A program made the position numbers and the translations under genes. The notes below the pieces were generated by a model. That model was not told the DNA's origin. It worked only from the letters and a program-made list of their open reading frames with translations, and did not search any database. DNA of 64,000 bases from Zantedeschia hybrid cultivar (taxonomy: Eukaryota; Streptophyta; Magnoliopsida; Alismatales; Araceae): contig JARZZO010000001.1 of assembly GCA_030544215.1 (NCBI GenBank), positions 65,711,956 through 65,775,955 on the forward strand, read 5' to 3'. Numbering within the stretch: the first letter of the stretch is position 1; each line of letters starts with the position of its first letter. This document shows positions 33,331-43,087 of the stretch, piece by piece.

Positions 33331-34449
33331 TAGAAATCCTTCGGCCGACCACTGCTGCGGTGCCTCGGCCCGGCTGAAGCCGACTATGCCGCAAGAGAGG
33401 TCCATGAAGGGGTGTGCGGGGCGCATGCGGGAGGAAGAGCCCTGGCTCACAAGCTCCTGAGGCAAGGCTACTGGTGGCCAACACTCCGAGAGGACGCTCT
33501 AGCCCTCGTACGGCGCTGCGACCAGTGCCAGAGGTTCAGCTCCCTCATTCATCAGGCAACCACCCTTCTGACCCCCTTATCCGATCCCTGGCCTTTCGCC
33601 CAATGGGGAATCGACCTCCTGGGACCTTTTCCCGTCGCCACCGGCCAAAGAAAGTTCCTCATCGTGGCGGTCGATTACTTCACCAAGTGGGTCGAAGCCG
33701 AACCTCTCGCATCAATAACCGATAGCAATGCTTGGAACTTCGTATGGAAGTCCATCATTTGCCGGTTCGACATCCCTCGGGCCATCATCTCTGATAATGG
33801 AAAGCAGTTTGACAGCCGGCGGTTCGGTGACAACTGCGCCAGCTTCGGCTTACTCCACAAATTTACTTCGGTAGCGCATCCTCAAGCAAACGGCTAAGCC
33901 GAAGTCACTAACCGAAGCCTCCTGCAGGGATTGAAAACCCGCCTCGGCGAAGCTAAGGGCCAATGGGTGGAAGAGCTGCCGAGTGTTCTGTGGGCCTATC
34001 GGACGACAAGCCGAACCCCCACCGGCGAAACTCCCTTCCGCATGGCCTATGGGATAGAGGCTGTTATCCCGGTAGAAATCGGCCTCCCTTATCCCAGGGT
34101 CGTTGCTTACAGTCCGGAGGCCAACGAAGAAGGTTTGAAAGACCACTTGGACCTCATTGAAGAGGTCCGAGATAAAGCTCGTATCCGGCTGGCGGCTTAT
34201 CAACAGCGCATGGTCAAGTACCACAACACTCGAGTAAAGCCCCGGAGCTTCGAAGTGGGGAGCCTCGTGTTGAGGAATGCTCATGCTTCCAAGCCGGCCG
34301 AAGCCTCAGGAAAGCTTGCCCCCAACTGGGAGGGGCCCTACCGGATCAAGGAGGTGATCAGGCGAGGAGCTTACCGGTTGGAAACCCTTTCGGGCCAACC
34401 TCTTCCTCGCACATAGAATGTAGAGCACCTTCGGCGTTATTATATGTAA
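33331..34449 (+). pseudogene. Tat-2 pol remnant: integrase region with two nonsense codons
   Basis: The frame enters at the codons before the integrase zinc region (KSFGRPLLRC) and runs through the H-H-C-C motif, the DLLGPF and SDNGKQF core motifs and the C-terminal tail to a natural stop at 34447-34449. It is interrupted by TAA at 33895-33897, where Tat-1 has the Gln of NGQAEV, and by TAG at 34414-34416, where Tat-1 has the Trp of RTWNVE. The left edge is a deletion junction with the LTR, not a native start. The remnant cannot make integrase. Confidence 0.93.
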
Positions 34450-34526
34450 GTCACCTCTCCCCAGGCTTTCAGCCGGAGAGTATGAATAGAGGATTCCCTT
34501 GTTTAAGATATTTATTGCCAATATCT

Positions 34527-35720
34527 CTAAGTCCGTGTAAACCGTACCGGGAGTGGCTTCGGCCATGCAAACCGTATCGGGAGCGGCATGGTTCTCTAAG
34601 TCCGTGTAAACCGTACCGGGAGTGGCTTCGGCCATGCAAACCGTATCGGGAGCGCCATGGTTCTCTAAGTCCGTGTAAACCGTACCGGGAGTGGCTTCGG
34701 CCATGCAAACCGTATCGGGAGCGGCATGGTTCTCTAAGTCCGTGTAAACCGTACCGGGAGTGGCTTCGGCCATGCAAACCGTATCGGGAGCGGCATGGTT
34801 CTCTAAGTCCGTGTAAACCGTACCGGGAGTGGCTTCGGCCATGCAAACCGTATCGGGAGCGGCATGGTTTTCTCTAAGTCCGTGTAAACCGTACCGGGAG
34901 TGGCTTCGGCCATGCAAACCGTATCGGGAGCGGCATGGTTCTCTAAGTCCGTGTAAACCGTACCGGGAGTGGCTTCGGCCATGCAAACCGTATCGGGAGC
35001 GGCATGGTTCTCTAAGTCCGTGTAAACCGTACCGGGAGTGGCTTCGGCCATGCAAACCATATCGGAAGCGGCATGGTTCTCTAAGTCCGTGTAAACCGTA
35101 CCGGGAGTGGTTTCGGCCATGCAAACTGTATCGGGAGCGGCATGGTTCTCTAAGTCCGTGTAAACCGTACCGGGAGTGGCTTCGGCCATGCAAACCGTAT
35201 CGGGAGCGACATGGTTCTCTAAGTCCGTGTAAACCGTACCGGGAGTGGCTTCGGCCATGCAAACCGTATCGGGAGCGGCATGGTTCTCTAAGTCCGTGTA
35301 AACCGTACCGGGAGTGGCTTCGGCCATGCAAACCGTATCGGGAGCGGCATGGTTCTCTAAGTCCGTGTAAACCGTACCGAGAGTGGCTTCGGCCATGCAA
35401 ACCGTATCGGGAGCGGCATGGTTCTCTAAGTCCGTGTAAACCGTACCGGGAGTGGCTTCGGCCATGCAAACCGTATCGGGAGCGGCATGGTTCTCTAAGT
35501 CCGAAAGTCCTTCGATCCGACGAATGGCTTCGGCCATGTAATCCGGATCGGGACACAGCGTGGTTTTCTCCAAGTCCGTGTAAACCGTACCGGGAGTGGC
35601 TTCGGCCATGCAAACCGTATCGGGAGCGGCATGGTTTTCTCTAAATCCGTAAGTCCTTCGATTCGACGAGTGGCTTCGGCCATGTAATCCGGATCGGGAC
35701 ACGGCGGGTTATTTTCTAAG
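34527..35720. repeat. Tat-2 tandem array, 14 units of 69 bp plus variant units
   Basis: The unit tctctaagtccgtgtaaacc... recurs every 69 bp from about 34527 to 35503 (14 copies with rare point changes and one 2-bp expansion near 34868). It is followed by a diverged unit (cgaaagtccttcgatccgac...), one more standard unit and another variant unit. The array is the reverse complement of that in Tat-1, as expected from element orientation. It lies between the stops of pol (34449) and the antisense gene (36028). Confidence 0.95.
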
Positions 35721-36027
35721 TCTGCATGAGACAAAGCAGGAGCGGCCTCGGCCACAGAAGCCGCGTCTAAAGCAGCCTTATCTGCTGACGAGATTCTATC
35801 AACAACCTATATGAACCTACATCGGGTCTCGACTTCGCAAGATATAGCGAACGACGAAAAGACCTCAGATTTCGGAAAGGCCAGATTCACTCGTCATGAA
35901 GAAAACAATAAGGTAAAGCCCAGAAACATTCCTTGTATTCTTAAACAGAAGGAAGTACAAGCTCGGCCATACGCCTGGCCGAAGGCTTACAAAAGCAGAA
36001 AAGCAAAAACCGAGGGGAACCCTCGTA

Positions 36028-38597
36028 TCAGTCTTCGACGACCCTCTCCTCCTCCGCCTCGATGACATTTCGGCCAGGAGAGGGAGAGGGGGAGTCAACG
36101 ATATGCACCGCTTCAGGAGCAGCAGCCTCGGCGGGAGCCTCCTCGGCGGGAGCCTCTTCTGCGGGAGCCTCCTCGGCGGGACCCTCCTCGGCGGTCTCGA
36201 CTTCATCCTCAGCAACTTGAAGCGAGGCCCTTTCGGCCATGAGGCCCTTCCACCAGGATAGGAGCTCCCTGGCTTCCTCGCCCCTCGGCAGACCTTCTCC
36301 GGTCAGATCGACGCTCGGGCAGGCCCTCTGGGCGACAGCCAGTCCGAGGTCGAAGACCGAAGAAGACGCCAGCAGTTGGGCTCGGAGGATCTCTTGGGCA
36401 TGCTCACGCCCGGCCTTGTAATCGGCAATGGCCGACTCCGCCGCCTCCTCCAGTTCCTGCTTCAGGGCCGAGACCTCCTCGGCGTGGCGGCGCTTCTCCG
36501 AAGCCCGCCGGGATTCCTTGTCATGGATCTGGGCTTTGAGGGCCCGGATCTCGGTTTGAGCCGCAGCAAGCTCGCCCTCGGCCTTCGCCTTCTCCCGCTC
36601 GGCCTTCACCTTGGCCTCAGCAGCAGCCCGGGCCTCTGCTGCCCTTTCCTCTAGCTGCGCCCGCGCCCGACCGCTCGCGGTCGCGAGCCTATCAATCAAG
36701 GGCTTAATGCGGGGCGCCGCTGAGGTTCCTTCGCCAGAATCCCCCTCGGCCTCGAGAAGCTTGAGCCGGAGCAGCTCCTGTTGATGCATCAGGACGCTGC
36801 CCGTCATCGCAGCCTGCGAGCCGAGAGCAGACAAGGGTTAGAAAATCCAGAGCCAATGGAAGATAGGTTGAAATGTTTTCGGACTTCCTACCTGGACCGC
36901 ATACCGGGCGCTCATCGCCGCCAGGTCGATAATCGAATGCTCCTTCAGCTCTTCGAAAGCTGAAGGGAGAGTGAGGCTGCTGAGCAGACGAAGGCACGTC
37001 TGCGGGTCCTGCATACTTTCGTCTTTGTACACCCCCGGCACGGGGTGCCACCATTCACGCTGCGCCCGGGGCGCCCGCGACCCAGAGCCTCCGTCACCGG
37101 CCCCTGCCGATACGGCCGGAGGGGAGTCGCCCCTCGACGCCTCAGGAGACGCCAGCCTTGCGGCCCTTCGGGTCCCGGTGCTCCTGACCAGCGGAGCCAT
37201 CTCCACCTCTTCGGCCTCCTCTTCCCGGGGGCGCTTCGACGCTCGGCCGCCCCTTCGAGCGGTGAATTTTGTTTTCTGCTCCCTCTCGAGAGCAGCGGCG
37301 GCAGCGCGACCCTCGGCGGAGGCCGCAGTCCTTGGGACCCCGCCTCGAGTCCTCGAAGCTCCAGCGCCTCGGCCAGACCTGCCTGCAGCTTGCGGGACTG
37401 GCGCCCGGCCTGAACCGCGCTGGTCGGATATCAGGTCGAGAAGGTCGTCAAGACCGGCCATTGCTGCAAGCAAGAGTGACGCGTTAGTAACGAGACAGTG
37501 GTCAAATGCAAATACAAAGCCGACTTACCCTCGGCCGAAACTTCATCAGCCTCGTCAGCCGGAGGAGCTTCGGCCGGAGGAGCGGCAGTCCTTCCCCCGC
37601 GGCCCCGCGGAGTCTCCCTAGGAGGAAGGTAAGGGAAGGCCCGCTTCGGATCAAACTTAGGGTCCGGCCAAACCCCGGCATTTATCAGCCGCTCCGCGTC
37701 GGTGAGAAGCTCCGAGACGTCGAATGGGGCCTTAACCTGGACGTGTCCCACGATAGTGCTCTGAACAGGGGTCAGAGCAGGAGGGCCCGAGAGGCCTGCA
37801 GCCAGCGGCGCCCATTCGGTGGGGAAGGGCCACGCGCCCTTCTCGTTCTCCGGCAGAGAGACAAAGATGAACTTCCTCTTCCAGCCGTGGAGGGACGAGG
37901 GCTTCCCGGAGAAGATGCTTCGGCCGACCCGAGGGACGAAGCAGTACCACTCGGACTTCCCCTGCGTTTGGATTTTGAAGAGATAGCGGAAGACATTGAT
38001 GGAGGGGCGGATTTTTATATGAGCGAAGACGCTCAGAAATCCGTACACGGTACGCCAGGAATTAGGAAAGAACTGAGACGGGGCCAGCCCGTAGAAGCTA
38101 AGGAGATTAATGACGAAGGTGGGAAGAGGGAGACGGAAGCCCGCCTCAAAGCTATCAACATAGATGGAGAAAGAGCCAGGGCGAACGGTATTTGCCCTGG
38201 TGGCGGAATCGGGCCGATGGGGGGTCGTCCAAGAAGGAAGCTGAAAGTAGGAGACTAGGTTTCTCACCTCTACGTCCGAGAGGGCGCAGGATGCTCCCGA
38301 AACAGTGTCCGGGGGACGGCGCCCCGAGGTGGAAGCCTGGCCTGGGTCCCGGACTTCCGGGGTAGCCTCGGCTTTGGAAGCCTCGGCCTCAGAAGCCTCG
38401 GCCCCAGAAATCTCGGCCTCGGAGACCTCCGCTCCAGAGGTCTCGGACCCCTCGGTCCCGGAGTTTTCAGACTCCCCAGACATTGCGGAGGCAAGGGAAC
38501 CCGAGGCGAGAGGATCTGACAGGGAAGACTTAGGAGAATGGGGGGGAGTATACTCCTCGTCCGAAGGAGTAATCTCGCTGGAAGAGCTCCGGACCAA
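36028..38597 (-). pseudogene. Tat-2 antisense gene, full-length frame but start codon lost
   Basis: Exon 1 (38597-37529), intron 37528-37464, exon 2 (37463-36892), intron 36891-36814 and exon 3 (36813-36028) repeat the Tat-1 layout with the same splice phases. The joined frame has about 808 codons without an internal stop, covering the Transposase_28-like block, the basic patch and the coiled coil. The position equal to the ATG of Tat-1 and Tat-3 (ccttatggtcc) reads ccttTGGtcc here, one A short, so the presumed start is gone. If translation started further upstream, the same change would be a frameshift. TATA reads on plus as tatttata at 38872-38879. This is the least damaged of the three antisense genes; an alternative start cannot be excluded. 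Confidence 0.8.
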
Positions 38598-38871
38598 AGG
38601 CCGCGAAGGGGAAAAAGGAGGTCAAAGCTTACTCGCGGAGAGGGGGAGGAAGTCTCTCTTGAGCCAAATGCAACCTCAAGCCTCCAAGCTCCACCGGCGA
38701 TGCACTCCGAGGGACGAAGAACCTCCCACGGTAGCCGACGAGCTCGGACGAAGCCTTCAGGAAGCTGGCCTTTCGCTGGAGAAGGAAGAAGAGCTCGGAT
38801 GGTTGCAAGAGAAACGCAAGCGCAGCAGCAAGAAGAAGAACAGTGCCCTGCTAAGGGCCTGTATTTATAAG

Positions 38872-39062
38872 CCCCTTCGAAGCGCCTCCCGCCGAAGCCA
38901 GCGGCCGAGATCATCCCGCTCGTCCCCTCGCTCCTCCCGGATGCCCGCCACGTGCACCGTCCTTCGGCAATGATGACGGGCCGGCTCCGGGACTTGAAGC
39001 AGAGCGATCAACGGCCAAGAGCGCCCCGACCCTTCGGCTTATCACTCGGATGTCGCCACGTG
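38872..39062 (-). promoter_or_regulatory. Tat-2 antisense-gene promoter
   Basis: A TATA box (38872-38879) and two gccacgtg boxes (38947-38954 and 39055-39062) repeat the order and spacing seen in Tat-1, read on the minus strand. Confidence 0.6.
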
Positions 39063-39468
39063 TCCCGATCCGCTTAGGACGAAGGGAACGGCGGCGATCC
39101 GAGTGGAGCCTCGGGCAGAGAGCCGAGGCGATCCGCGACCAGCGGGCGGTCAGGATCCGTTTGTGTTTTTGGCAGAGCGGCTGGATGCGCGACGCGTGTC
39201 CCGTGTTTCCTCGCGAGGCGACGCGCCATCCCGTCCATTTAATGAAGCCTGACACGAGTCAGAAGGCTCGGCCCTTCGGCTTCTGGGCTCTGAGCCTTCG
39301 TCGCCACTCCGAGCGAAGACAGGGCAACCGCATGGCCCTCGGCCGACCGAGGGCATCCTCTTCCCGGTGAAAAGAAAGAGAACAGACCTACGGGTAAAGC
39401 ACCTGTGACAGTATTCCTCACACAGCTTCGGGCTATACTCTCGCCATCTCAGAACTGAGGAAGACAAG

Positions 39469-39482
39469 AGTGGGGGGCTATG
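39469..39482 (+). other. Tat-2 polypurine tract
   Basis: agtggggggctatg stands directly before the 3' LTR. Confidence 0.85.
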
Positions 39483-40590
39483 TGATGAGGCAGAATCCGA
39501 TTCGGCCCATTGCAGCAGGCCCAAACCCCATTCAGCCCAACAGCAGCAGTACCAGGCCCTCCGGCGGCCTTCGGCCCGTCAGCGGCCCAGCAGCCTTCGG
39601 CCCATAAGCGGCACCATCGCTCCCGGCCCAACATGCTTCAGCCCGTCAGCGGCCCACCAGCCTACGGCCCGGGAGCAGCGCGGCAGCCCAGGGCCCAACC
39701 CCCTTCGGCCCGGTAGCCGTATCCGGCCCACTCCGGTGGCGGATCGGGCGCTATGGCGGTTTATCAGTAAACCTTCATTTAGTCCTATATCGACTGCCAC
39801 CGTTAACCATCCGCTATCCTCTGCTATAAATATCCCGCTATTTGTGGCCAAGAGGGTGGTGGGAAAAACGGATGCCTCCCCAAGCTTCCGAAACCCTTAA
39901 AGGACTCCTGTCCGAATAGCATTAGAGCTGCTCTTTCTTGCCTTCTGAATCGAATCTTCTTCAGGAGCTAACTTGACCGTCGGAGGGGGTTCCCCAGGGC
40001 TGACGCCCGAGACTCCTGCTGACTGGTTCTTCTTCTTCTTTCCTTCCTGCAGGGGCTCGGTTCGAATCATCACCGACCTCCCCGAGTCGGTCTCGGCCGC
40101 CGACCTCGGATTCCTCTCCCTGGTCTCGACGCCGAACGCCGGCTGCCCCAAGACAGGAGACTCGGTCTCGCGCTGAAGGAGCCTTCGGACTCACTGTCCA
40201 AGGGCAAGCCCGCCGGCTGCCCCAAGACAGGAGACCCGGTCTCGCGCTGAAGGAGCCTTCGGGCTCACCGTCGGAGAGCAAGCCGTTCCTCCGTCCGGTC
40301 TCGGACCTTCAGGCTTCGGCTCCGACGCCCGTCGACCGTTCCGCCGAGAGAAGCTCCGTTCGCGCCGCGCCTTCGTCCGCCGAAGGAGCAACGGCTCACT
40401 ATCCAAGAGCAAGTCCGGCGACCGACCGCGCCCCCCACGGGCGGGTCCGGGTCAACCGAAGAAGCCCCGTCTTCGCCTCGTCGCGGATCCCCGTCGGGTC
40501 CCCTTCCATCATTCGGTCCGGACCAGCTCCAGATCCTCTTTTCCGGATTCCATCTGCGGAATCCGGTCGTGATAGATCCAGTCTACATCA
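39483..40590 (+). repeat. Tat-2 3' LTR
   Basis: 1108 bp, tgatgaggca ... gtctacatca, followed by the CATGG duplication. It is the partner of 32195-33328. Confidence 0.94.
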
Positions 40591-40677
40591 CATGGTATTT
40601 GGGAAGCGTTTGTACTTTAATTGAAGGTATTATTGACCTCCTCATTTAATGGCTCTCACTAACAATAGAATACTTTA

Positions 40678-41090
40678 TGATGAGGCAGAATCCGATTCGG
40701 CCCATTAAAGCAAGCCCAAACCCCTTTCAGCCCAACAGCAGCAGTACCAGGCCCTCCGGAGGCCTCCGGCCCATCAGCGGCCCAGCAGCCTTCGGCCCAT
40801 AAGCGGCACCGTCGCTCCCGGCCCAACAGGCTTCAGCCCGTCAGCGGCCCACCAGCCTACGGCCCGGGAACAGTGCAGCAGCCCAAGGCCCAACAGGCTT
40901 CGGCCCATCAGTGGCCCAACCCCCTTCGGCCCGGTAGCCGAATCCGGCCCACTCCGGTGGCGGATCAGGCACTATGGCGGTTTATCAGTAAGCCCTCGTT
41001 TAGTCCTATATCGGCTGCCACCGTTAACCATCCGCTATCCTTTGCTATAAATACACCGCTATTTATTGCTCAAAGGATGCTTCCTCAAGC
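40678..41090 (+). repeat. Tat-3 5' LTR, truncated
   Basis: It aligns with 53894-54307, then breaks inside caagcc, which occurs both in the LTR (cctcaagcctccgag) and in pol (tccaagccggccgaagcc). The break is a microhomology deletion joint. The downstream part of the LTR and the primer site are missing. Confidence 0.9.
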
Positions 41091-41245
41091 CAGCCGAAGC
41101 CTCAGGGAAACTTCCCCCCAACTGGGAGGGGCCCTATCGGGTCAGGGAGGTGGTCAGGCGTGGAGCTTACCGGTTGGAGACCCTTTCGGGCCAACCTCTC
41201 CCTCGCACCTGGAATGTAGAGTGCCTTCGGCGTTATTATATGTAA
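41086..41245 (+). pseudogene. Tat-3 pol remnant: last ~50 codons only
   Basis: The segment encodes the C-terminal tail of integrase (motifs PNWEGPYRV, RRGAYRLETL, LPRTWNVE) to the native stop at 41243-41245. It has no start and no catalytic domain. Confidence 0.9.
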
Positions 41246-41319
41246 GTCACCTCTCCCCAGGCTTTCAGCCGGAGGGTATGAATAAAGAACTCTCTTGTTC
41301 AGGAAACTTGTCGTGGTTT

Positions 41320-42930
41320 TCTCTAAGTCCGTGTAAACCGTATCGGGAGTGGCCTCGGCCATGCAAACCGTATCGGGAGCGGCATGGTTCTCTTAAAGTC
41401 TGCGAGTCCTTCGATCCGACGAATGGCTTCGGCCATGTAATCCGGATCAGGACGCGGCATGGTTTACTCTAAGTCCGTGTAAACCGTATCGGGAGTGGCC
41501 TCGGCCATGCAAACCGTATCGGGAGCGGCATGGTTCTCTTAAAGTCCGCGAGTCCTTCGATCCGACGAATGGCTTCGGCCATGTAATCCGGATCAGGGCG
41601 CGGCATGGTTTACTCTAAGTCCGTGTAAACCGTATCGGGAGTGGCCTCGGCCATGCAAACCGTATCGGGAGCGGCATGGTTCTCTTAAAGTCCGCGAGTC
41701 CTTCGATCCGACGAATGGCTTCGGCCATGTAATCCGGATCAGGACGCGGCGTGGTTTACTCTAAGTCCGTGTAAACCGTATCGGGAGTGGCCTCGGCCAT
41801 GCAAACCGTATCGGGAGCGGCATGGTTCTCTTAAAGTCCGCGAGTCCTTCGATCCAACGAATGGCTTCGGCCATGTAATCCGGATCAGGACGCGGCATGG
41901 TTTACTCTAAGTCAGTGTAAACCGTATCGGGAGTGGCCTCGGCCATGCAAACCGTATCGGGAGCGGCATGGTTCTCTTAAAGTCCGCGAGTCCTTCGATC
42001 CGACGAATGGCTTCGGCCATGTAATCCGGATCAGGACACGGCATGGTTTACTCTAAGTCCGTGTAAACCGTATCGGGAGTGGCCTCGGCCATGCAAACCG
42101 TATCGGGAGCGGCATGGTTCTCTTAAAGTCCGCGAGTCCTTCGATCCGACGAATGGCTTCGGCCATGTAATCCGGATCAGGACGCGGCATGGTTTACTCT
42201 AAGTCCGTGTAAACCGTATCGGGAGTGGCCTCGGCCATACAAACCGTATCGGGAGCGGCATGGGTCTCTTAAAGTCCGCGAGTCCTTCGATCCGACGAAT
42301 GGCTTCGGCCATGTAATCCGAATCAGGGCGCGGCATGGTTTACTCTAAGTCCGTGTAAACCGTATCGGGAGTGGCCTCGGCCATGCAAACCGTATCGGGA
42401 GCGGCATAGTTCTCTTAAAGTCCGCGAGTCCTTCGATCCGACGAATGACTTCGGCCATGTAATCCGGATCAGGACGCGGCATGGTTTACTCTAAGTCCGT
42501 GTAAACCGTATCGGGAGTGGCCTCGGCCATGCAAACCGTATCGGGAGCGGCATGATTCTCTTAAAGTCCGCGAGTCCTTCGATCCGACGAATGGCTTCGG
42601 CCATGTAATCCGGATCAGGACGCGGCGTGGTTTTCTCTAATTCCGTGTAAACCCCTCGGCCATGCAAACCGTATCGGGAGCGGCATGGTTCTCTTAAAGT
42701 CCGCGAGTCCTTCGATCCGACGAATGGCTTCGGCCATGTAATCCGGATCAGGACGCGGCGTGGTTTTCTCTAAGTCCGTGTAAACCGTATCGGGAGTGGC
42801 CTCGGCCATGCAAACCGTATCGGGAGCGGCATGATTCTCTTAAAGTCCGCGAGTCCTTCGATCCGACGAATGGCTTCGGCCATGTAATCCGGATCAAGAC
42901 GCGGCGTGGTATTCTCTGAGTCTGCATAAG
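41320..42930. repeat. Tat-3 tandem array, 11 units of 146 bp
   Basis: The period is 146 bp (for example 41471 to 41617). Each unit joins one 69-bp type repeat (taagtccgtgtaaaccgtat...) to one 77-bp variant (tcttaaagtccgcgagtcct...). Eleven units are counted by the gtgtaaacc motif, one of them shortened near 42644. The variant half matches the two odd units at the far end of the Tat-2 array. The tract lies between the stops of pol and the antisense gene. Confidence 0.94.
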
Positions 42931-43087
42931 ACGAAGCAGGAGTGGGTTCGGCCACACGAACTGCATCTAGAGCAGCCGTGTCAGCTGGCGATATTCTATC
43001 AACGCCTTATCCGAACCTGCATCGGGTCTCGGCTTCTAGCAAACGACAGAAGGATCTCGGATTTCAGAAAGGCCAGATCCACTCAAG

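Larger units (their letters stand above)
32190..40595 (+). mobile_element. Tat-2: internally deleted Tat-type retrotransposon
   Basis: CATGG at 32190-32194 and 40591-40595 flanks an 8.4-kb element. LTRs are 1134 and 1108 bp; the 26-bp difference is one extra copy of a short repeat around aacaggtttcggcccgtcag in the left LTR. Directly after the left LTR the sequence jumps to the start of integrase (33331), so the primer site, gag, protease, RT and RNase H are missing (about 4.4 kb compared with Tat-1). The pol remnant, tandem array, antisense gene, purine tract and 3' LTR remain. Without a primer site this copy cannot be reverse-transcribed, so the deletion probably followed insertion. LTR divergence by eye is 1.5-2%. 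Confidence 0.94.

Noticed and set aside
33412..33897. Tat-2 integrase fragment as a functional gene
   Set aside because: It has no native start, is joined to the LTR by a deletion and contains two nonsense codons.
34306..35702. Very long open frames (up to 435 codons) on both strands with repeated CKPYREW- or LHGRSHSRYG-type peptides
   Set aside because: They arise because the 69-bp repeat is a multiple of 3 and lacks stops in several frames. The same sequence is open on both strands at once and has no start context or domain.
41320..42930. Regularly spaced direct repeats resembling a CRISPR array
   Set aside because: Units are contiguous 146-bp tandem repeats without unique spacers, lie in a plant retrotransposon and match units in Tat-1 and Tat-2.
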